Source of the DNA: Ulva prolifera
Lineage: Eukaryota; Chlorophyta; Ulvophyceae; Ulvales; Ulvaceae
Direction of reading: 5' to 3'
NCBI GenBank assembly: GCA_023078555.1
Contig: CM041197.1
Location: 6,903,810 to 6,967,809 of the forward strand
Length of the DNA: 64,000 bases
Shown: positions 50,091 to 58,726 of the stretch, in pieces
Layout of the letters: each line of letters begins with the position of its first letter
Position numbering within the stretch: the first letter of the stretch is position 1
Made by a program: the position numbers and the translations under genes
Notes under the pieces: model-generated
Told to the model about the DNA's origin: nothing
The model's input: the letters and a program-made list of their open reading frames with translations, nothing else
Database searches by the model: none

Positions 50091-53000
50091 TTACACAGTA
50101 CGCCCGGAGGCCTTATTCGCTGTCTGCCAGTACTGAACACCTCCTGCCGTCCGTTTCACCGGAACCAGCTGCCCGGCCATAGCATCAATGTTCACTACAT
50201 ACCGGCCAGTGTAAGCTGAGGAACGGTGATGCACGCCATCAACCCTGTAAAACTCGGGAGCGCGGTTCAGCTCCTCATCCGCCTCCCTGCATCCGGGTGT
50301 ATAGGGTGTACTACACTCGTACACGTCTGTCACACCGAGGTACAGTACGCTGGCCTCTACAGTGCAGGTTCTACAGATATTCGACCCGTCTGCCGTGCTG
50401 AGCCTGGCACGGACTATGTATTGCAAGTCGCCGACATAGTACCGATCCTGGCCCCTATTCGTACCCTCTTCTACTACATGGTACTTCAGCAGGCACCATC
50501 GATTGTCTTTCTTACCCTGACCAGTGTGCTGCGCACAGGTCAGGACATCCCCTACCAAAGCCCGCCCTCGCAGGAATTTTCGCAGGTGCACCTCACAGAG
50601 CTGCCGCTCAGCAACAACCTCCCCAGCAACCGGCAGCCCAAGCGCCCGCATGATGGCCTCTCTCCTGCCGTAGCCCGCACCCAAGACCCGCTGGGTCGGC
50701 CACCCTGCATCCTGCAGGGCGTCCTGGTGGTAGAGCAGGTACGGCAGCCCGGACAACTCACCGACCCCAGTGTACCCCAGCGGCATCACTTCTTTCTTCT
50801 CTTCGGCGTCGAGGTCCTTACCCGCCCCAAACACCCTGTCGTCATCGCCGTCATCAGAGTCGGTGTCGCCCATGTGCACAGCGGCCCGGACTTGCGCCGT
50901 TTTGACCGACGGCGTTTCTCTGAGGCCACGGCCTCTTGCAACGTGCGCATGGCCGCCTCTGCCGTCTCGCTGCTGTGAAGCAGCCTCATGCATGTGCGCC
51001 GCAGCAGCTCATCGTTGACATACACTTTCTCTGGTGATTTGGTGGAACGATATTTGATCAGCCGTTTAAGTAGCTGCACCATGCGTTCGATCCAGAACTC
51101 TAGACAGAAGAACGCAGGCCCACAGCATCTCACCTGGTCCGGTAGGTGCCAGGCTGCAATATGAAGCTTGAAGGTGCAGATCACCTCCCCCCCAAAGAGA
51201 TCTTCTGCCATCGCGCCGTACTTCATCAATGCGTCTTGAGCTGCTTTGATCCGGGGTGCGGTATGCTGGAGCTCCTCGTACCGCAGGAAATACAGGGTGC
51301 CTGCCCGGAGGTGCGTCCACATCTCCTCGAACACCAGCCGAACATCCTCCTGGTCGGGCTCCCATTGGAGGTCGTGCAGCAAGTACAAGGAGAACGTCTC
51401 AGTGAACGCAAGCCAGTCCTCCATGAGCCACCGAGACCGGTGCCTGCAGCAGTGCAAACTTGAAGCGAGCCACCTGCTGGCCTCCACAAGATGTAAGGTT
51501 CACGACATTTGTGCATGGGACAGCTGCCAGCAGTAAACAGTGACCGCTGCCGTATTGTGGGGGGCCGCGGAACCGCACTTGGTGATGTCGGTGTACACTT
51601 TCTTGAACAGATAAGTGTGCATGATGTGGGACGCGCGGGCAGCGATCTGGGCCACCACCTCTTTAGGCAGCTGATACAACCGCCTGGGGCCTGCAGGGCG
51701 GGCTTTCTTACGCCTCTTCGAACTCGGCAGCCACTGATTCCAGAAGTCCATGAGGAGGCCAAGGAGGAACACGTGCGCGACACCGTAGCGGAAGAAGTGG
51801 CATGGACTGCAGAAACAACCTCCTTCACGGTGTATTCATGGGTCCAGATGACGGTACTGCCGCTGTCCTGTGGTAGGGGTGCGCACTTGAAGTATGAGAG
51901 GGTGCTGAACAGGGAAGACCCTTTAACCCCCAGGCGGATGTGCTCCTTCTTCGCAAGTTTCTGCCGTTCCAGCAGGGTGTCTTTGGCAGTGTAGCGGTCC
52001 AACGTGGGGCTGGTGGTCTGCATGCAAGGCTCCTGGTGGGCGTATTGGCAGAACATCGACCATGCATGCAGGCACATGGGCCGCATGACAGAGGAAAGAT
52101 TCAAATACAAGGGTAGCCGCACCTGATCAGTCAACTGGTCTGCTGTGTGGCCGCGAGCGCACATCTCTGAAGCAGAGTACTTCAGCCGGCAGTCCTTTGC
52201 CAGGGTCGCCGGGTCGATGGTGGTAACCTCGGACCACTTCGTGCGAGGGGGGGGGGGCCCGGGGTCTGGTTCCAGACTGCCGGGCACCATCCTTGGCACC
52301 GCCCCCGCGGCAATCTCCGTCTCTTGCGCCGCTGTGAGGGGCTTACCTTGATCAGGCCCCGCAGCGTGAACCGGCTGAGGCTGGATGACCGGGCCGTGGT
52401 ACCCAAGCCAGCTGCACGGCGGATGTCTGATAAGGACAGTAGGGAGCCCCCAAGCCATGTCGGAGGGGGTGGCCGAGGCGGGCTTGGCAGGTATGCCAGG
52501 GGTAAGCAGGGGTGGTCAGAGGCAGCATGGCGACGGCACGGCAACTGGAGCCAACATACCGTACTGTGTTGGCTGCGAACACCCAGACGCCGTTCTGGGC
52601 GCAACGGAAGCACGCCCTCTTGCCGCCGTGCCCGATGCTGTTGGTCAACTTCTGCATCCACGGAATGTCGCCCTCCACACAGCAGAGCACAGGCCAGATG
52701 CGCAGAACTGTCCCGTCAGGCATCTCGACTTTGAGAGCCTCGACCCCGTCCTCCCCCTTCCTGGCTGCATTGTAGGGGGTTTATAGTGAACACAGCCACA
52801 TTAAGCACTGGGCGGACATGAGTGTGCGGTGGGTACACACTCGCCAGACTGACACGTACCTGGGTCATGCTTCTTGAAGAACTCGAGGACCTGTGCAAGG
52901 ATGCTGTCCATGTTCGTGGGTTCAGTTGGGCCCTCGACTACCCCCAGGGGGATCCAGGCCTCATTGCAATGAGACAGATGAGGGGGGAGGTCCAGCAGGC

Positions 53001-54470
53001 GGATGCCCCAGATTGTGGTCCCGTGTTGCTTGTTCACGTACAGTTGGGCGCCGTCACCCCCTGCAAGCGGACTTAGTGTCGGGGAGAGGCTACTGCGGGC
53101 CCCACTGGACCCAGACGATATTGATGGCCTGGCAACTGAGTGACGGGGACGCAGGATAGGTCGAAATCAAGCCGAGCGCACCCAAGCTGAAAAGCAGTGC
53201 AATTTCGTCCGGGTCAGCCTTGTCGAAAATACCGCCGCATGCGGCATTCAGGGCACGTCCGGCAGGGGACTGCCAGAAACCGGCGGGATCCACTAGGGCG
53301 TGCTCTCGATGAGCACGAACCGCGGCAAGGACGCCAGGTTGCAGAATCAGGTCTTTCAGCGATGCGGCCTCCCCAAAGTAGAAGACACTCCGGCAAGGTG
53401 CACCCTTGCCTGCCAGGTCCACCTCGAAACGCTTCTGGGTGCACCCTGGGGTGTTGCAGACGTCGTCCAAGTGGTGGGTATGATCACACGGCTTTATACC
53501 TGGGAAGAGAGTCCAGCACTGTGGGCACACGTGCCGGGTCACTGAAGAGACATCTGGTACAGCCAGGACAGCCTTGACCAGGTGGAAGGATGGGGGGAAC
53601 ATATTCCCATCTGGTAAGAGTAGGTAATGCACAAAACGACACCACATGTCCACCACAACATCACTCATCCGGAACATGCTTTTCAGGCTGGCGATCCACA
53701 TTGATACAGTCAACACTGTGAGACGGCAGGTGTCGGAGACCGGATCCATCCGTCTCTGACGCCACCATGCGGCAGTCCCCTTCACGGCTGCAGCCTCAGC
53801 TGCGACCTGTGGACCCTCGCGGCCATCGAGGGAGTCGCTCTGCACATATTCACCAGCCATTTACACCGACAGGGAGCAGGGGGTGGGTGCCCAGCACAAG
53901 AGCAAATCGGATAATCAGGCTGCGTCGGGAGACACCGAAAGGACAAACCTCAGTAGAGTCTGTGTCCCAGTCATCTCCTGACAGGCTGGAGAAGACACTG
54001 CTGGCGTCGTCGTATAGGCTGTCCACATCGTCGTCTCCGAAGTCTTCTTCGGATACGTCGGAGCCCTCAGGGACCTGGCAACATGACACCAATCACAATC
54101 ACCAGGTAGTCAGCACTCGGAGATCAGACGAGGTGATCAGGGACAGGCGCACCTCGAAGAGGACCTCGTCGACTCGACCGAGGTCGACAACGCCGGGAGG
54201 CTGGTTGCCCGCCACTGGCTGGTTGCCTGTGTCATCTCCCGTGCCCTCGTCACGAGTCTGAGCGCGCCCCGCGGCTTGTCCCCTGGCGGGGCAGGCGCGG
54301 GGGTGATTCTGGGCAGTCAGAAGCCTGTCAAACGGTTTACTACATTTATTGCACTTGTATAGCAGCTTTTTTCCCCCATCATGAACTGGAGGATCAAGGC
54401 GCAGCACGCCAACGAGTGCAAGGTCGTCGTCGACAGCACGCTTGGCGGTGCGAGGCCTACGCGGAGCCAT
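50091..54470 (-). CDS. tnp2-family CACTA (En/Spm) transposase, multi-exon
   Basis: Catalyses excision and insertion of the element; acts in the nucleus. Frame and phase support exons 54470–54153, 54074–53949, 53839–53182, 53060–52860, 52764–52560, 52426–51887, 51806–51579 and 51443 onward, with introns of 78–135 bp. Exon 1 has a CxxC...HxxxxC zinc knuckle (Cys40, Cys43, His56, Cys60). Exon 2 is very acidic. Exon 3 has the tnp2 cysteine region (HVCPQCW, then VCNTPGCTQKR and VFYFGEAASLKDL). Joining exons 3 and 4 gives LLFSLGGDGAQLYV, matching the family's DG motif, followed by LLDLPPHL. Exon 5 has QKLTNSIGHGGKRACFRC, as expected. Exons 6–7 give GVKGSSLFSTLSYF, then RYGVAHVFLLGLL, where the family usually has Asp at the Gly. 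Exon 8 has CTFKLHIAAWHLPDQVRCCG and FWIERMVQLLKR. The frame changes near 50860–50945, by an unplaced intron or a one-base error; the last 250 or so residues lie in the second frame. The TAA stop lies within TGTAA. About 1,150–1,180 residues. Confidence 0.85.
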
Positions 54471-54942
54471 TATCTACACATTAAACGTCGATGAACTCTG
54501 CCTGGATGAATGGAAAGACGTCGCCGTAAGCGAGCGGCGTGGTACGGACGAGGCTCAGGCGTAGTGAAAGCGTCCTCGGGGACGAGTGGAGTGGCGGGAC
54601 GCTTAAAAAAGTGTGAACAAGAGATATCAAACACTGAAACCGAATCTCATCCGAATCAATTGCAACATAAACTCACACACACACGAACACGACAACCGCA
54701 CTCACCACTCAGTGAGGCAGGATCGCGTGGAGTGGCGGGGGATCCTCGTGCGGTGGGGATGTAACGAGGGAGTGTCCCTGTGGCCAATGGCCGGGCACCA
54801 ACACGGGCCTGTGTTTTCAAAATCTTGGATACCAGCATTGACGGATAGGCCTTCCCAAGAACCAAAGACGTTGGAGTTACTGTAAACGCATCGGCTGCGG
54901 AGTGTCTGTCGATTTCCGGTCCTCTCTAGTGTGTACGTCGCG
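54471..54942. promoter_or_regulatory. Divergent promoter region of transposase and coiled-coil genes
   Basis: The two genes start 472 bp apart and point away from each other, so their promoters must lie here or overlap. No clear TATA box was found; a CTTAAAAAAGTG string is near 54602. The arrangement would coordinate expression of transposase and its presumed partner. Confidence 0.55.
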
Positions 54943-57784
54943 ATGCCGGACAACCTTGAGTTTCAGTTCAAGCGAGCAGCCGCGATCTTGATAGACAAAG
55001 ACACTGCGGACGACGATTCGGATAATGGGATGCTGGATGTGCTAGCGAGGAGTGTCTGGCGAAGGGGAGGGGGGTCGGACGGCATGACACTGGCGTCGGC
55101 CAACGACGAGGAGGCCACCTTGGACGTCGACAACGTGGAGTCCCTCAAGAGATGTATAACTTTCTACTTCAAGAAGGGGAGGATCGCCGGCGGCATCGAG
55201 CCCCCGGTGCTGGTGCTGCCCATCAATCCACGGAAGAATCGAGGCTCCGCTCCAGGTGCGTCGGCACACACAGCGGCCTCCACTGCTACCGCTGCGACGG
55301 GCGACAGCGATCAAGTGTGGGAGGTACTACAGTCGGGAGTGCTGCTGTGGACTGACAAGTTGTCGGCGATCCTGGGCCAGATGAGGGACGAGGACAAGGC
55401 GTCCCCGCTCATGAAGGCGCTGCTGAAGGACGACGGCGATCCAAAGCTGCGAATGTACAAAGGTTGTATGCTGATGCATCAGCACGTTGGCGCGATCGCT
55501 GCGGCAGCAGCTGGGGTACGCTTTTGCAAGCCTGCTAACAAAATGAACCTGTTTCGCCGGGCTGAGTTGCTGGGGCGGTTGCCATACGGTAATGTGAAGA
55601 TTACGGTAGATTGCGATGAACTCGTGTTGTCATGTATGGCTGAGCATGTAGAGTGATTGACCCAGTTGTTGTTTTCGTGCTGGAAGTGGTCGCCGCGGAC
55701 CGTGCGCCGCGGGAGGCAATGTCCACCGCAGTACATCGATGACGACCAGAATTGATTGACTTGTGCAGCCGGGCAAAGAGGGGACGGCGTACACGGCTGC
55801 GAGGAACATAGCAAAAGCGTTTCGGGGCCAGACAAGCATGATGAGGGAACTGAAGTACAAGTGCGTTCCCTCTTGAGCATGCGACATCACGATCTTGACA
55901 GGATGCTCACGTTCGGCCATAATCAGCGGCCCTCCTGTGTTCGTGTAAGCACACACGCCCAGTCCTGACCAAGCCGCCTCCTGCAGCGGTTTCGCTAAAC
56001 GAGCATTTGATCACAACAAAAAGATGCGGCAGAGCGAGCGAGCCCGCGAGGACCCGAAAGTGACCTCGGCAGTGACGGGCGTAGAAGAGGAACAGGCGCG
56101 TGCTCCCTTCTCCCGGATCATGACATGCATGACTTGCCCGAATGGTCGGTGGGCCACCAACCATTCGGGGCGCGTGGATAGTGACATGACATGCACGACT
56201 TGCCCGAATGGTCGGTGGGCCACCAACCATTCGGGGCGCGTTGATAGTGACATGACATGCATGACTTGCCCGAATGGTCGGTGGGCCACCGACCATTCGG
56301 GGCGCGTGGATGGAGACATGACATGCATGACTTGCCCGAATGGTCGGTGGGCCACCAACCATTCGGGGCGCCTGGATAGTGACATGACATGCATGACTTG
56401 CCCGAATGGTCGGTGGGCCACCGACCATTCGGGGCGCCTGGATGGTGACATGACATGCATGACTTGCCCGAATGGTCGGTGGGCCACCAACCATTCGGGG
56501 CGCGTGGATAGTGACATGACATGCATGCCTGCCCGAATGGTTGGTGGCAGGCCGACCATTCGGGCTGACATGCATGTCACTCGTGCGCTCGTGCGCCGCG
56601 CCTAACTGACCGCTGCAGACCCATCTGATGTGGACGTTGTGCTACTGCGAACACATTAAGCAACCGCATACTAGTGCGCGTGACAAGCGCAAGCCACTGA
56701 CACATCACCTATCCATGCAGCTGTCCAGAATCGGAACCAGGCTTGCTTACGGCGATGGCACGATGAAGTCAGCCGCGCAGTGGGCACGAGAAGAAGGAGT
56801 GTACGTGGCTGACAACCACTACTTCAGGGATTTCATACAGGGCAATCTAAAAAGGGAACAGACAGCGGAATCTCCGTTGCGTCCCACCCACCGGAAGAGC
56901 CAGAAGGGTGGCCGGGTACGTGTTCGCGGCCATGCTGTACATGAGGCAGGGACAAACCAGTCGTAGAAGTCGCGCCGACACAGAATCGCGACGTGCCTTG
57001 CTACGCAGGCCGAGACCAGCAACGGCGGGAGACGCGCCCGCAAGAGAGGCAGCGACAGGTCAATCGCCGATCTCCCTCCTTCACCTCCGATCCTTACCCG
57101 AACACGGAAGGATTCGACTCCCACTGACAGTGACGACCAAGCCTTTGAGGAGTTACCCCACACAATGGAAGTTGCGGACGACGAGATGCCCCAGGCCAAG
57201 GCTCGGAGAAGCGACGCAGCAGACATGGACATACAGGAGGATGAACCGGTGCGCCTCTATTTGTACATATCTCCATATGGTTGACATAAAATGTGCTTGG
57301 ATAAGTCCAAGCTCGTGTACGCGCGTTCGTGATGATGTAGTGAGCTTGATGAGGCGCATCAATGGTATGTATCGTATACATGCTGGTCATGTTTCAGTAG
57401 GTGCGAGAGATCTTGTGACAGCAACGTTGTTCTGCAGAGGGCCAAGAAGAAGGACACGCATCCGGCTCTGGAGAAACGACAGGCAGACGCCGACCTCGAG
57501 TCTCTCCGGAATGCATGCAAGGTTCTCAATCAGAGAATAGCCGAGTCTCAGGATGAATTAGCGAAGCTGGCATCCGGCCCCGCCCGCACCCGGAAGGGTC
57601 CGCAGGCAAAGAAGCTCGATGATTCCATTAAACAGGACCAGGTGTGCCACAGCGAATCTCAACGAGTTGGACCGACGACCTATGCATGCAATATGTGTGT
57701 ACTGTCAGCGGTTTGATACAGCGGCGGGGCGTGCAGGAGGAGGTCCGGGCCCTTCAGCAGACCTTGATTGAGATGCTGTCGTGA
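54943..57784 (+). CDS. Coiled-coil protein of the CACTA element, candidate TNPA counterpart
   Basis: Not recognisable by sequence alone. The best model is ATG at 54943 with exons 54943–55647, 55769–55860, 56675–56915, 57009–57248, 57438–57641 and 57737–57784 (TGA), 509 residues with all phases matching. Exon 1 has an acidic patch (ADDDSDNG) and a compact region ending near KITVDCDELVLSCMAEH. Exon 3 (KPLTHHLSMQLSRIG, AAQWAREEG) is conserved in Element 1, the best evidence that it is a real protein. Exon 4 is basic then acidic (GGRRARKRGSDRS ... MDIQEDEP). Exons 5–6 have heptad-like spacing (LEKRQADADLESLRNACKV, LNQRIAESQDELAKL, EEVRALQQTLIEML), suggesting oligomerisation. In En/Spm a second protein, TNPA, binds subterminal repeats and dimerises; this gene's place beside the transposase, charge and coiled coil suit that role, which is inference. 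The 814-bp second intron holds the palindrome array. Exon 3 may start earlier (56619), and a small exon near 55902 is possible. Confidence 0.65.
56140..56561. repeat. Seven-copy palindrome array inside an intron
   Basis: Seven copies with a period of about 66 bp (starts 56140, 56206 and so on). The left arm is GAATGGTCGGTGG in six copies; the right arm alternates CCACCAACC and CCACCGACC. The last copy is altered (GGTGGCAGGCCGACC). Spacers share GACATGACATGCATGACTTG. It falls in the longest proposed intron of the coiled-coil gene and matches the array at 21314–21875 in Element 1. Confidence 0.93.
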
Positions 57785-58708
57785 GTGAGGTGAAGACTGA
57801 GGTTAAAGATGACCCCGAAGATGTCTGTCGATTAGTTGTACACCAACGAGGGCTCAGAAGAAACTGTCGCTGAGCACAGGCGGGCGTGACTGAGTGTATG
57901 CGTGGGGTATATGACATGTTAGAGGTGGCATTATCTGGTATAGTAGTAATGTCGGTCCGTATGGACAGGCAGAGGTCACAAGGTGACGATATCTCAATGT
58001 AAGCGATGTCTCTGATAGTCTATGATTGCCTATGCAAGCTAGGACCGCCTGCCTATAAATTCGTATGAACACATCAACAAAGCTGTCTTGTTTCGGAACC
58101 TCGGTGTACATGCTGCTTGGATATGCACGCAAAACTGCCTTTCTCGCCGGACCGTATGTCATGTGTGCACCAATCGCGATTCTCGTCGAAAGCGTGGTAC
58201 ACATGTTACAATAGAGTGAAAGGGAGAGAACAAACACCGATACCGAGTCTCAACCGAATCAACGTACACGTGGCACACATGTAAAGGAGGCCTCGCTAAC
58301 CTCACCACGTACGTAATCTGCCTCCGGCACGATCGGTCAGAGAGTAACCAAGTAATAACCCCTCATGAACCAGCATGTTCGTCCAGGCTTCCGTACGGCT
58401 TCCGCAAGGCTGCCGGAACGTTCCCGGATCCGTCATCGTTCCGAAATTTTAAGCATTCTTCCTCAAACAGTCCTCTGGATGCATTGCGGATCCTTCGCGC
58501 GTTCCGGCACCACTCCGAAAACGTTCCGGCGGTACACCCACGTGGAGTGCACTTGCAAACCACCCGGTCGGAACGCTCGCGGAACTTCCTCCCACACTCC
58601 GGGCTGCCTTCCGGACGCTCCGCCAACAGTCCTTTCGCCGTTTCGGGGGGCTCCGCCACGCCTCCGCCCCTCTTCCGCGAGCCGTCCTCGCACCTTCCTC
58701 ACCACCAC
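57785..58708. promoter_or_regulatory. Right subterminal region of Element 2
   Basis: No gene seen after the TGA at 57784. TGTAA near 57994 may serve as poly(A) signal. From about 57830 the sequence matches the reverse complement of Element 1's left end, first an AT-richer block and then (from about 58360) a GC-rich block packed with CCGGAACG-like motifs in both orientations. This is the probable cis-region for transposition at this end. Confidence 0.6.
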
Positions 58709-58726
58709 GTCACCATTCTCCTAGTG
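58709..58726 (-). repeat. Terminal inverted repeat, right end of Element 2
   Basis: GTCACCATTCTCCTAGTG, exact reverse complement of 40516–40533. It is followed by ATG (58727–58729), the second copy of the target duplication, and then by satellite ATGCACGGCACG. Confidence 0.96.

Larger units (their letters stand above)
40516..58726 (-). mobile_element. CACTA Element 2, four-gene candidate autonomous element
   Basis: An 18,211-bp insertion into the satellite with perfect 18-bp inverted repeats and a duplicated ATG at the junctions (40513–40515 and 58727–58729). It encodes a tnp2-family transposase, a Ulp1-like protease, a coiled-coil protein and a gene of unknown function. It has three palindrome arrays and end-specific subterminal repeats. 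Tnp2 transposases with CACTA ends and 3-bp target duplications define the CACTA (En/Spm) superfamily. Whether it can still move is uncertain: the transposase lacks an expected Asp, has an unresolved frame change near 50.9 kb, and the first gene has poly-G frame breaks. Strand follows the transposase gene. Confidence 0.94.

Noticed and set aside
50091..54470. A KDZ (Kyakuja/Dileera/Zisupton) transposase instead of tnp2
   Set aside because: CACTA termini, 3-bp target duplications and the tnp2 cysteine and GHGGKRACFRC blocks fit En/Spm; no KDZ-specific feature was seen.
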